Below, one piece after another: positions 32,796 to 39,987 of a DNA stretch of 40,118 nt. This stretch comes from a virus, in the IMG/VR virus record IMGVR_UViG_3300022223_000013, positions 1-40,118 of that record; one strand, given 5' to 3'. The translations under genes and the position numbers were made by a program. Below the pieces are notes generated by a model. The model searched no databases. It was not told the DNA's origin and worked only from the letters and a program-made list of their open reading frames with translations. Numbering within the stretch: the first letter of the stretch is position 1; each line of letters opens with the position of its first letter.

Positions 32796-33752
32796 CTAGG
32801 AGCTCGTGAAGTAGACGCTCCGGGCTTCTCCGTCTGAGGCTGAATCGCCCCAGGTATTGGCAAAGCCCAGCAACCCATACCACGCCACGGCATGCTGCCG
32901 ACCAAAGTCTGCGGCAATAGCTGCACGCAGCTCAGGAGCTTCGACTTCCGCGAGCGCGAGAATGTCGTCACCGAAGAACACCGCTTCACCGACAGCACTG
33001 TTGGTGCCGCGCTCGGTGAGCACGTTGTCATGGTCGATTTCGACGAACCGGCACTTCTCGATCTCTCCAACCTCGGCATTGAAAAACACATCGCCAGGGC
33101 GGAGATACTGCCGCCAGGAATGGAACTCCGGATCGTCCTTGACGCCACGGCACGCCTTCGTCGACGCCAAGACCATGTAGACCTGGCCCTGGTACGGATC
33201 GACATGCAGCGTCTTCCGCATGTAGTCCCGGATCAACTTGACGTGGGCAACGGTCATATTGTGCGTCCCGGTGACGCTGGTGACGCCTGCGTCCGTGGTA
33301 AACGTGCCGGCAATGGCACTGGTCGGACCAAACCGGATCTGCCCGTTCTTGACCGCCGCGCCGGCCACGGTATCGATGGTAGACTTCATTTGCTTCTTGA
33401 GCGTCTTCTGAATCGCGTTCTCCGGATCGAACTTATTCAGCAGTTGCACCTTCTGCGTGTACCCAATGCCGCGCCCGAACTCGTTGACCGTAATGGAACG
33501 AGTCGACATGGCGAGGGGATCGATTGGCACCTTCCCCGCTTGGCTGAGGATGGCCGATGTGGGCTCTGCGGTATTGCGAATGCGCTGAATCGTAACGGTA
33601 TCGCCTTGATGCGGCCCAAACCCTGGCTCCGGTTTCGCAAACTGCACCACCAATGTTTCGGCAATGCTCGCAAAGCGCAACTCGCTGCTCAGGGCGTGAT
33701 TCCGAGACACACCAGCACTAATGTCTGGCGTCCATTGAAAATTGCCTGCCAT
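32796..33752 (-). CDS. Major capsid protein, N4-gp56-like family
   Basis: A 318-residue protein with the layout of N4-gp56-type HK97-fold capsids: an N-terminal arm (HALSSELRFASIAETLVVQF), a Q-G-D-T-V-T-I strand, an E-F-G-R-G-I-G-Y-T segment, a central helix, and a C-terminal domain with F-F-N-A-E-V-G-E-I-E-K-C-R-F-V-E then G-E-A-V-F-F-G-D-D. It follows a scaffold gene and has an AAGGAG site 8 bases upstream. It would form the icosahedral shell. A short AGTCG/CGACT hairpin overlaps its stop codon. The family call is by pattern; the capsid role is supported by context as well. Confidence 0.78.
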   Translation of the reverse strand: MAGNFQWTPDISAGVSRNHALSSELRFASIAETLVVQFAKPEPGFGPHQGDTVTIQRIRNTAEPTSAILSQAGKVPIDPLAMSTRSITVNEFGRGIGYTQKVQLLNKFDPENAIQKTLKKQMKSTIDTVAGAAVKNGQIRFGPTSAIAGTFTTDAGVTSVTGTHNMTVAHVKLIRDYMRKTLHVDPYQGQVYMVLASTKACRGVKDDPEFHSWRQYLRPGDVFFNAEVGEIEKCRFVEIDHDNVLTERGTNSAVGEAVFFGDDILALAEVEAPELRAAIAADFGRQHAVAWYGLLGFANTWGDSASDGEARSVYFTSS

Positions 33753-33806
33753 GGTCCATCTCCTTCTGTAGGGCCGAGGGAGACGACAAGCGTTACGATT
33801 CAGGCT

Positions 33807-34790
33807 CTACCGATCACGGTTCCGCATCATCAAGCCGGTGTTCTTGGCTTGGAGGTCGCGCAGTCGCTTCCAGTCCGCCAACATCGAGCCTGGACCATCT
33901 CGGTCCTCGCCCTCGTCGTCGTCCCGTCCACGCCGCGCTCTCGTGCGGTCTGAGCCTCGCTCGATAACCCCGTCCATCGCTTCCCGATGGCGGTCCTTGT
34001 CCTCTCGAAATTCTCGGCTACTGCGTTTACTGCCTCGTAACATGGTCGCTGCTTCCTCCACGAGTAAACTGACCTGCTCCTCTGACGGCGTACTGCGAAA
34101 CCAGGACTCGTCCTTCTCGCGTGCTACCATCTTCACGAGTCGGAGATCCTCTTTCCGCAACCCTTGTCGATCCAGCTCTTTCAAGGCTTCGGTCTCCGCC
34201 GCCTGCCGCCGCTCTTCCCGAGACCGGATCTCTTGCGAGACCTCCATGGACATATTCCGGCTGATGTCCTGAGCCGATAAGTCCTGATCTTGGTAAATGC
34301 GCGTAACCAGAGCTTCGTACACCTTGGCCGAACGATCCGGATCGTCAGCCGGGATTTTCTTGATCTCGGCTAAGATCGCCTCTTTCGCCAGTCGCGCCCG
34401 CTCAATCGCGGCATTCGTCCGCGCCGAGACTTCTTGGCGCGTCTCCTGCCGGCTTTCGAGACTGGCTAACCGGGCTTGCAGTTCAGCATTCTCGCGTTCC
34501 TGTCTCTCGAGTCTCGCTTGCGTCTTATCCCGTTCTGATTTCAACTCGTCGTAGGCCCGTTCCGCCTTCTCCGAGCGTTTGCCTCTTGGCCGGTCGTCGT
34601 CCAGGTCTTCGTCCTCAAAGTCCTGGCCGTCGACGATGTTCTGCTCGTCCTCGCCCTTCTCGTCTTTCTCATCAGCGACAGCGGACCCGCCTCCAGGCGA
34701 ATCATTCCCGCTGATGCTCAACACCCGAACAGCATGAGCTGGGACCAGCTCAGCGGCGTATCCGGTTATGGCTCGTAACATTTGACTCAT
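33807..34790 (-). CDS. Capsid scaffold protein
   Basis: A 327-residue, highly charged, mostly helical protein. The first 30 residues are hydrophobic, then comes an acidic stretch (about 40-70), long Glu/Arg/Gln-rich helices (75-270) and a basic arginine-rich C-terminus. Scaffold proteins have exactly this profile: helical, charged and with a basic capsid-binding end. It lies between the portal and the major capsid gene, the usual place. No protease domain is visible, so a P22-like reusable scaffold is likelier than a fused protease-scaffold. Confidence 0.75.
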   Translation of the reverse strand: MSQMLRAITGYAAELVPAHAVRVLSISGNDSPGGGSAVADEKDEKGEDEQNIVDGQDFEDEDLDDDRPRGKRSEKAERAYDELKSERDKTQARLERQERENAELQARLASLESRQETRQEVSARTNAAIERARLAKEAILAEIKKIPADDPDRSAKVYEALVTRIYQDQDLSAQDISRNMSMEVSQEIRSREERRQAAETEALKELDRQGLRKEDLRLVKMVAREKDESWFRSTPSEEQVSLLVEEAATMLRGSKRSSREFREDKDRHREAMDGVIERGSDRTRARRGRDDDEGEDRDGPGSMLADWKRLRDLQAKNTGLMMRNRDR

Positions 34791-34808
34791 ATACAGAAAT
34801 CCCCTGTG

Positions 34809-34851
34809 TCACCGTGGAAGCGGCCCCTATATGGGGCAATCACACGGGTGA
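34809..34851 (-). other. Nested hairpin ahead of the scaffold gene
   Basis: An inner perfect stem GCCCC-ATATA-GGGGC (34823-34837) sits inside an outer stem TCACCCGTG/CACGGTGA (about 8 bp with one bulge), giving a two-part cruciform-like structure in the leader of the scaffold gene. No T-run follows. It could stabilise the mRNA or modulate translation of the scaffold relative to the portal. Confidence 0.6.
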
Positions 34852-34855
34852 ATGG

Positions 34856-35014
34856 TTAACAGTCCCCTTTCATCTTCTTCTTCGTCCAGAACGCACTCTT
34901 GATCGGATGCTTCTCGATGACCTTCACGCCAGGATCTTTCCCGCCGTTCGAGTTCTTCGAGGCTTTCGGCATTGGATAGGCCGATTTGTTCATCTTCATA
35001 TCGTCGTACTTCAT
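34856..35014 (-). CDS. Small basic protein between portal and scaffold genes
   Basis: A 52-residue protein rich in Lys and Met (MKYDDMKMNKSAYPMPKASK, ending in a Lys-rich tail), positively charged throughout. The start at 35014 is chosen because AAAGGAG lies 8 bases upstream; another frame over the same bases gives a longer reading without a good ribosome site. Tiny basic proteins here are common in phages and may help DNA packaging, but the family is not recognised. Confidence 0.65.
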   Translation of the reverse strand: MKYDDMKMNKSAYPMPKASKNSNGGKDPGVKVIEKHPIKSAFWTKKKMKGDC

Positions 35015-35051
35015 AATGGCTCTCCTTTCCCCTGCCGTCATGCGGCAAGCC

Positions 35052-35354
35052 TTAAATACCCAAGCTCACACGCGCTTTCTGCTGTGCGGCTTTCGCGGCA
35101 ACCTCGTTCACCTGATCCATCGTCTGCCCCATCGCCGTGAGTGTCTCAATGACACCCATCGCCTTGGCTCTGGCCCACAAGACTTCATGATCGCCCGTAT
35201 CCTGAGCCAGGATGAGCTCAATGTACTCTCGGAGCTGATCGCCAAAGGCTTCGACCAACGCCTTTCGACGCGGATCGGTCGGATCATGGAACAACGCACT
35301 CAAGTCCATCCCTTGCCGCTTCTTCGCTAAGCTCTGCACACGCTCGTCGGTCAT
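35052..35354 (-). CDS. Small helical protein coupled to the portal gene
   Basis: A 100-residue, largely helical, charged protein. Its ATG overlaps the portal stop by the ATGA junction. It may be a minor head protein, packaging factor or chaperone. No family is recognised. Confidence 0.7.
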   Translation of the reverse strand: MTDERVQSLAKKRQGMDLSALFHDPTDPRRKALVEAFGDQLREYIELILAQDTGDHEVLWARAKAMGVIETLTAMGQTMDQVNEVAAKAAQQKARVSLGI

Positions 35355-37252
35355 GCTTCCCCTCCCCCACCTAATCCTGCCGCAGCCATGGCTTGCTCGG
35401 CCATTCCTTCCCCTGATCCCGGCGGCATCTCTCCACCTTCCCCACTCATCACTTGACCTGACGGATTCATGCCTTGCCCCTGCATCATCGCCATTTCAGC
35501 TTGCTGTTGAGCCATTTCGGCCTGCATTTCCTCATCGGTCTTAATCGCATCGCTCACGTCCATCGCGGCACCCAGCTTCCGAATCATCACGTTGTCTTTC
35601 GCAAACGGCTGAAACCGTGGCGAATCGGTCAGTTTTACGAGGTTGATGAGCCGATCGACTAACGCCGACTTCGCAAACAAGAGCGAGACCCCTCTGATTT
35701 CAATGTCCGTATCAGCGCGGACGGCCTTCATCCGCTCTTCAGGTGATAGCATGGCAATCTGTTGCAACAACTGTTCGTGCTTCGGTCCCAGCACTTGGAG
35801 ATAGCTGGGGGTATCGTTTGGATCCCAGTAGGTCGTCAGAATGTCTTGCGCCATTTCGATCCAGCCCTCAGCGCCGTGCTCCACATCCCGGCCAATGCCT
35901 TCAAACACGCCCATCGCTTGTTGGGTCTTGAGTTCAACTTCACCCTTCGTGATATTCTTCCGGTCGCCCAGCTCACCCTTGAGGAGCTCCGTGACGAACA
36001 CGCCGTTCTGGTAGAGGTTTCCACTCTCGCCCATCATCTTGTCGAAGACGGCCAGGAAGTCGCCGCCCATTTGGATCTCGGAATACGCCGACCCTTGCGC
36101 CCCTGACCTCTTCTTCTTAACGCAGCCAGGGTAGAGCTCTGTATCGTTCGGGTCCAAGAGCTTCGAGGTGTCGACTTCCATCGCTCCGTTCATAATGAAA
36201 TTCAGCTTGTCTACCGTCATCGAGAGTAGGTTGTTCCGAAACTTCCACATCTTGAGCATGCCTTCGATCAGCGAGTACCCATGGAAGTTCCGAAGGTGCG
36301 GCAAGGCCGCAAATTGATAGATCGGCCAGCGAATCCTGGCAAACTTGGTCGGGACCGGACGTTTAATCACTGTCCGATTCGCCACGGTAAAACGCACGTT
36401 CGGATAGATGAGCTCCCCGTTATGATCGAGCACCCCGCCCCAGAACTCCTTGACAAACACCTGCGGGTTGAATCGGTGGGAGTAGTCGACCAATCCGCGC
36501 TTCCGCTGATCACTCCGTCTGTCCCAGGTCCCTTCATCGCCTTTATCTCGGAGACTCCCTCGGACGTTGGTGTAGAACCCCTTCTTCTCCCCTTCTAAGA
36601 GCGTGTGATACGGCACATAGTCTTGATGAATGCAGAAGAGGCCGGATTGGGCATCGCGAGACATTGCCTCGGGATCGCGCCGAATCTGCCACGGCATGAG
36701 CCGGCTCCAACGTAAGCCTTCGTTCCCATCGGCATCGACGCCCCAAATGCCTTTCATCGCCATGCTGGACCCGATTGAAAAGCTCATTTCCGTCATATCG
36801 GGGAAGTGATGCGTGGCCTTGGTGCGTTTCATCCAGAACCGGAGCGCGTCTTGCCAGAAGTTCGCCTTCGCCATGGCATAGGGGTTATCTTTCTGGTCTG
36901 TGGTCGCATTGATCCATTCCGGCTGATCGACAATAGCCTTCCTGACCAGCATCTTCGCTTGTATCACGGTTTGAAATGGCTCGTTCGTGGTCACCTTGGC
37001 CTGCCAGTCCTCTTTTTGGTTCAGCTCAGGCATTTCCCCTTCGTGAGCACTCCAGAGCTGTTCATCGAGCTTCATGCGCTTCTCTTCGACACGCTCACAA
37101 TGCTTGACCGATTCTTCAAGATATTCGACCAAATGCCCATCGGAGAGTTCATTCGTCTGCTCGTCAAAGAGCTGATCGATCTCTTCATCAGGCAGATCAC
37201 GCAGCTCTTCAATCTGCGCCATTAACTCCGCATCGGTAATGCCAAAGCTCAT
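35351..37252 (-). CDS. Portal protein
   Basis: A 633-residue protein of the size of podovirus portals (P22 gp1 is about 725). It opens with a helical charged N-terminus. An alpha/beta wing-like domain follows (about 100-330, with RWSRLMPWQIRRDPEAM and YTN-type turns). A long helical C-terminal region contains the M-T-V-D-K-L-N-F-I-M-N-G stem-type stretch and a Gln/Met/Gly-rich tail that is probably disordered. It would form the dodecameric ring that admits DNA and anchors the tail adaptor. ATGA overlaps the next upstream gene. It is followed by scaffold and capsid genes, as expected. Confidence 0.82.
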   Translation of the reverse strand: MSFGITDAELMAQIEELRDLPDEEIDQLFDEQTNELSDGHLVEYLEESVKHCERVEEKRMKLDEQLWSAHEGEMPELNQKEDWQAKVTTNEPFQTVIQAKMLVRKAIVDQPEWINATTDQKDNPYAMAKANFWQDALRFWMKRTKATHHFPDMTEMSFSIGSSMAMKGIWGVDADGNEGLRWSRLMPWQIRRDPEAMSRDAQSGLFCIHQDYVPYHTLLEGEKKGFYTNVRGSLRDKGDEGTWDRRSDQRKRGLVDYSHRFNPQVFVKEFWGGVLDHNGELIYPNVRFTVANRTVIKRPVPTKFARIRWPIYQFAALPHLRNFHGYSLIEGMLKMWKFRNNLLSMTVDKLNFIMNGAMEVDTSKLLDPNDTELYPGCVKKKRSGAQGSAYSEIQMGGDFLAVFDKMMGESGNLYQNGVFVTELLKGELGDRKNITKGEVELKTQQAMGVFEGIGRDVEHGAEGWIEMAQDILTTYWDPNDTPSYLQVLGPKHEQLLQQIAMLSPEERMKAVRADTDIEIRGVSLLFAKSALVDRLINLVKLTDSPRFQPFAKDNVMIRKLGAAMDVSDAIKTDEEMQAEMAQQQAEMAMMQGQGMNPSGQVMSGEGGEMPPGSGEGMAEQAMAAAGLGGGGEA

Positions 37253-37494
37253 GCCCGGTAGAGCCCTCCCTTGAAATCGCGGTCTAGCTGATCGGCTTGA
37301 GCCGCCTGCCCCAGCTTCCCGAGGTCGATATCGCTAAAACATCCAGTGACAGGGGGATCACCGGCCTGGGATGCGTAATGCACCTTGGCGCAGTTCCGGC
37401 ACTTCACCACTTCCCGACGATCGCCAATGCCACGGACCTCGATATAGCCCTGAATCCACACATGTCGCCCAAGTTCTCGTCGAATCGCTGCCAT
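37249..37494 (-). CDS. Small protein with putative zinc-binding cysteines
   Basis: An 81-residue protein; residues 30-55 contain C-R-N-C and a third Cys (TGCFSD), plus His, forming a possible zinc knuckle. Its stop overlaps the portal ATG, and its own ATG directly follows the upstream TAA. Function unknown; a packaging or head-assembly helper is possible from position. Confidence 0.65.
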   Translation of the reverse strand: MAAIRRELGRHVWIQGYIEVRGIGDRREVVKCRNCAKVHYASQAGDPPVTGCFSDIDLGKLGQAAQADQLDRDFKGGLYRA

Positions 37495-37899
37495 TTAGAC
37501 CGCCTTGACGTTAAAAGGCCGAATCATTGGATCGTCCAGCTTGCCCAAGGTCACGAGGAGCCGACGCCGTAGCACCTCCGGTTGATAGCCCAGCATGTGG
37601 CAGATCCATTCGAAGCTCATCGCTTTTTGTGGGTTACGTTCATCGAGCAGCCATGTCATCGCTTGGCTTTTCTGTAACGAGTACGATTGTCGGGCATGCT
37701 GCCGATACCAGGCCGTCTCCCGCGAGACTGGCTTCTCTAACGGCTTGAATGTTGGCCGCACGAGGATGTCTTTTAAGGCTTGCAGCACCATCGCCGCGAG
37801 TAACAATCGTTCTGGCTCCACTTCCTTTTGTGGATTGCCATAGAAGCACTCACCGAGTTCGGAATCGATCTGAAGCATGTCAACGACATCCTTCTTCAT
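37495..37899 (-). CDS. Hypothetical helical protein upstream of the portal
   Basis: A 134-residue protein, helical, with a C-terminal part (SFEWICHMLGYQPEVLRRRL) that resembles a helix-turn-helix. The middle is basic (RQHARQSYSLQKSQAMTWLL). It could be a small regulator or a small-terminase-like protein; small terminase subunits also carry a helix-turn-helix, but nothing else supports that. No clear ribosome site precedes the ATG. Confidence 0.6.
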   Translation of the reverse strand: MKKDVVDMLQIDSELGECFYGNPQKEVEPERLLLAAMVLQALKDILVRPTFKPLEKPVSRETAWYRQHARQSYSLQKSQAMTWLLDERNPQKAMSFEWICHMLGYQPEVLRRRLLVTLGKLDDPMIRPFNVKAV

Positions 37900-37905
37900 C
37901 GTGGT

Positions 37906-38196
37906 CTAGTCGGTCGGTGGAGCAGGACGCACGCCGCCATACCGCGGCTCTGTCTTAGCTACCTCGACCCGTTCCTTGCGGACCGGGGGAATCTCAACCT
38001 CGAACTCGACGGCTTTCGCCTTCGTGACAATACGTGTAACTGGTTTGCGCTTCTTAGGAGCAGTCTGCGTCGGTGCCTGAACCGCCTTCACTGGCCTTTT
38101 TGGCGCGGCTTTCGTGGCAACTGGCACAGATCGGCTGAATTGAGTAATCTTGATCTTGTGCGGTTTGGCTTTGGCTGGTACGGCTTTCTTCTTCAT
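37906..38196 (-). CDS. Lys/Ala/Pro-rich basic protein
   Basis: A 96-residue protein, almost entirely Lys, Ala, Pro, Thr and Val, like histone-tail or packaging-protein repeats (KAKPHKIK, APKRPVKAV, APKKRKPVT). The start at 38196 is used because an earlier in-frame ATG (38250) lies inside the terminator hairpin. Such proteins often bind DNA non-specifically. It is the first gene after the terminator, so it needs its own promoter or read-through. Confidence 0.6.
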   Translation of the reverse strand: MKKKAVPAKAKPHKIKITQFSRSVPVATKAAPKRPVKAVQAPTQTAPKKRKPVTRIVTKAKAVEFEVEIPPVRKERVEVAKTEPRYGGVRPAPPTD

Positions 38197-38214
38197 CAAC
38201 AACCCCATAAACGC

Positions 38215-38258
38215 AAAAACGACCTGCCAGATTCCCCGAAGGGAACCCAACAGGCCGT
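38215..38258 (-). terminator. Intrinsic terminator with UUCG tetraloop
   Basis: On the minus strand ACGGCCTG (38251-38258) pairs with CAGGTCGT (38219-38226). An inner 7-bp stem GGTTCCC/GGGAATC is capped by TTCG, the stable UUCG tetraloop, and the structure runs directly into TTTTT (38215-38219). It follows the 11-codon micro-ORF and precedes the Lys/Ala/Pro-rich gene, so it likely separates or attenuates the right-hand transcription unit from the portal/head unit. Confidence 0.8.
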
Positions 38259-38289
38259 TCCTAGAACAATACGTCTGGATTAGGCTAGC

Positions 38290-38325
38290 TTAGTATTTGG
38301 GCTTTTTGCCTGATTTCTTTTTCAT
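38290..38325 (-). CDS. 11-residue lysine-rich micro-ORF
   Basis: Encodes MKKKSGKKPKY. Its ATG overlaps the TAA of the upstream 56-residue gene (TAATG), and GAGGAG lies 5 bases upstream inside that gene. It ends about 30 bases before the terminator hairpin. Six of eleven residues are lysine. It may be a real peptide, a leader or simply chance; the well-placed ribosome site is the reason to list it. Confidence 0.45.
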   Translation of the reverse strand: MKKKSGKKPKY

Positions 38326-38495
38326 TATCGCTCCTCATCTTCCGTGAACCGCTTGACTTTGAACGTATTTACAATCCCACCTGTACCACAACTGATTTCA
38401 AACGTCAATATGACCTTGCCTTGAACGAGCGGGATCATAGCGAATTCCCGCTGAACGCGCTTCAAGAATCGCTCTGGGACTGAGGCGGTAGTCAT
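38325..38495 (-). CDS. 56-residue hypothetical protein
   Basis: A protein with a helical, basic N-terminus (VPERFLKRVQREFAMIP) and a beta-type C-terminal half (KVILTFEISCGTGGIVNTFK). GAGGAAG lies 6 bases upstream of the ATG, just after the stop of the 137-residue gene. Its stop overlaps the micro-ORF start. Function unknown; the reading frame and codon choice look genuine. Confidence 0.72.
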   Translation of the reverse strand: MTTASVPERFLKRVQREFAMIPLVQGKVILTFEISCGTGGIVNTFKVKRFTEDEER

Positions 38496-38497
38496 AA

Positions 38498-38911
38498 CTA
38501 CTTCCTCATCGGCTTAAACCGGTTATCCGCCACCCACACCGTTGAGCCCTTGTGCATCACGGTATTGGAGAGGAGCCGATTGGTGGGGACTCCAGAGGTA
38601 AACGTCGTGACAAGGAACGATCCCGCATCAGAGACGTAGTAGACATACACCGTGCCGTTCGGAGCTGGCATCAGCATGTATTCGTGCGTGCCGTACTGGA
38701 CAGGCAACTGTTGCTGCACAAAGCTGCTCCCGTTCCACTGCCAGCGATAGGCCCCGACCTTATTCGTGGTGAGGAAGACCGGATCGTCCACAATTTCATG
38801 GCCCGTTAGGTGAGAGGGAATCGCAAAGCTAGAGAGAATCGACCCGGCATTGTTTGCGTAGATGTAGACATAGGGCCGGTTAGCTGCTTTAGAGATCGCT
38901 CGAAACGCCAT
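38498..38911 (-). CDS. Beta-rich protein with two internal repeats
   Basis: A 137-residue all-beta protein with two related units about 65-70 residues apart: RPYVYIYANNAGSILSSFAI near the start and GTVYVYYVSDAGSFLVTTFT later, each followed by a loop and a Trp or Val-rich strand. This pattern fits two blades or a small beta-sandwich of a virion or fibre-associated protein. It is followed downstream by short genes and then the terminator. No family is recognised. Confidence 0.68.
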   Translation of the reverse strand: MAFRAISKAANRPYVYIYANNAGSILSSFAIPSHLTGHEIVDDPVFLTTNKVGAYRWQWNGSSFVQQQLPVQYGTHEYMLMPAPNGTVYVYYVSDAGSFLVTTFTSGVPTNRLLSNTVMHKGSTVWVADNRFKPMRK

Positions 38912-38918
38912 GGCATCC

Positions 38919-39344
38919 TCACGCTACAGGGATATGCTTCCATTCGCAGGCATACACATGCCCTCTCTTCTTATACACGCGAATCTCACGGGGGTCTAGG
39001 CCGACGATGACCATTGCTAGGTCTTTCCCACATCGTTCCAAATCATCTAGTAGCCGACAGTCTTTCACTGACGACGTAGCCCCTTTGGTCGGATGCGAGT
39101 GCACGAGCGCCAACGGTTCGCGATTCTGAATGCCGCAGAGAAAGATGTACTCATGGATGTTGATATGGAACTCATGACAGGGATCGCCAGCGGTATTCGA
39201 TGTTTGATAGAACTTATCTCCACTGAACAACACGCCGCACATTTCCTGCGGAGATGCGTACTCGCTGCGCTGGAAGAGCAGATCAATGAGCGGTTGGCTC
39301 AACTCAACTGACGCAATAGCTCTTGGCTCGCCGCTTGGCGTCAT
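38919..39344 (-). CDS. JAB/MPN (JAMM) metallopeptidase
   Basis: A 141-residue protein with a complete JAMM zinc site: E34 (PQEMCG), H82-S-H84-P and D95 exactly ten residues after H84 (HxHx10D), plus S91/S92. The fold is the JAB/MPN protease seen in deubiquitinases and, in phages, in the N-terminal part of lambda gpK. Here it is alone, without an NlpC/P60 partner. The start at 39344 is selected because AGGAGAGG lies a few bases upstream; longer readings overlap the preceding gene. It might process virion proteins, or cleave ubiquitin-like conjugates made by host antiphage systems; neither is shown. Confidence 0.85.
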   Translation of the reverse strand: MTPSGEPRAIASVELSQPLIDLLFQRSEYASPQEMCGVLFSGDKFYQTSNTAGDPCHEFHINIHEYIFLCGIQNREPLALVHSHPTKGATSSVKDCRLLDDLERCGKDLAMVIVGLDPREIRVYKKRGHVYACEWKHIPVA

Positions 39345-39498
39345 GGTCCTCTCCTGGTATCTCCATTGGACGGCATTCATGCTCCGGGTCGAGCGTACTA
39401 TCTCGCCAGGCCCCACAGGCCGAACAGATACTCAAGGCCCGCTCCTGAGTCAAGGGCTCTAGCGCGAGACGGATGGCTTGCTCAAGATCGTTGTTCAT
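39304..39498 (-). CDS. Small cysteine-containing protein
   Basis: A 64-residue protein with a helical N-terminus and the cysteine series C-S-A-C, H-E-C and a terminal C, arranged like a small zinc-binding unit. The start at 39498 is preferred because GGAAG lies 4 bases upstream and the upstream gene stops at 39482; it overlaps the JAMM start downstream. Function unknown. Confidence 0.6.
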   Translation of the reverse strand: MNNDLEQAIRLALEPLTQERALSICSACGAWRDSTLDPEHECRPMEIPGEDHDAKRRAKSYCVS

Positions 39499-39646
39499 TC
39501 TGCTTCCGCTCGTCAATCTCCTTGAGACGCACCAGGATGGCGAGCTGATGATACTCCGGGTACCCTTGCACCGCTTCGGCAAAGACCTCTAAGGCGTATA
39601 ACTTCCCCTCATCGAACCCTTGCTTATAGGAAGGGACTTGGTTCAC
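39482..39646 (-). CDS. 54-residue helical protein
   Basis: Starts with GTG at 39646 overlapping the TGA of the preceding frame (GTGA), with GGAAGGGAAG upstream. The product (VNQVPSYKQGFDEGKLYALE, then LAILVRLKEIDERKQ) is helical and charged. Codon third positions are coding-like. The same bases can be read as the end of a longer 118-codon ORF from 39838, but that frame looks non-coding over its middle part. No family is recognised. Confidence 0.6.
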   Translation of the reverse strand: MNQVPSYKQGFDEGKLYALEVFAEAVQGYPEYHQLAILVRLKEIDERKQNEQRS

Positions 39647-39838
39647 GACTTCCCTTCCGGTCCCCTCCACGGTGGGACAACCAACCCTGGCGGAGGCGCG
39701 ACAATCGTCGACGTCTTCTTGACCCCATCCTGGATATGCAGCACCGCTCGCTGCGTCTCCTTGGGCCTCTTGTGCCCGATTGAGGTAGATTTGAATGACC
39801 CTTCGCTTCTGCTTGGTGCCGAGACGGATCTTGAACAT
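39643..39838 (-). CDS. Small basic protein with apparent +1 frameshift
   Basis: From ATG 39838 the first 20 codons (MFKIRLGTKQKRRVIQIYLN) show coding-type third positions. They then lose this bias, while the +1 frame gains it (KRPKETQRAVLHIQDGVKK, then APPPGLVVPPWRGPEGKS) and runs to a TGA that overlaps the next GTG. No good start codon exists for the second part alone; a GTG inside it lies 12 bases from AAGGAG, which is far. The likely switch point is near 39775-39790. It is a real frameshift, a programmed one, or a sequence error. Function unknown. Confidence 0.42.
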
Positions 39839-39841
39839 CGG

Positions 39842-39982
39842 TTAACACCCCATGAATACATGCCAAATGCCAATAATGACGAGGATCGGAGGCCCCACCA
39901 CCGCCAGGACACCCATCCCTAGGATCCACAAGACGGCGATAGCCGCGAGCACCCATTGAATCGCGTCAGGGACGTGCGGCAT
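39842..39982 (-). CDS. 46-residue small membrane protein
   Basis: Encodes two hydrophobic segments (about 9-24 and 24-43) with almost no polar residues in the middle, so one or two membrane helices. It begins right after the stop of the Fn3-like gene and is followed 3 bases later by the ATG at 39838. Such short hydrophobic peptides are common in phages; no function can be assigned. Confidence 0.65.
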   Translation of the reverse strand: MPHVPDAIQWVLAAIAVLWILGMGVLAVVGPPILVIIGIWHVFMGC

Positions 39983-39987
39983 GGTCG

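Noticed and set aside
32892-33953. Plus-strand ORF of 353 codons over the capsid gene
   Set aside because: Antisense to the major capsid and scaffold genes; composition is Arg/His/Leu-rich and lacks a ribosome site.
34827-35048. 73-codon acidic ORF overlapping the small basic protein
   Set aside because: The overlapping 52-codon frame has an excellent AAAGGAG site; this frame has none and overlaps the same bases.
38196-38250. Extended N-terminus for the Lys/Ala/Pro-rich protein
   Set aside because: The longer start lies inside the terminator hairpin and has no ribosome site.
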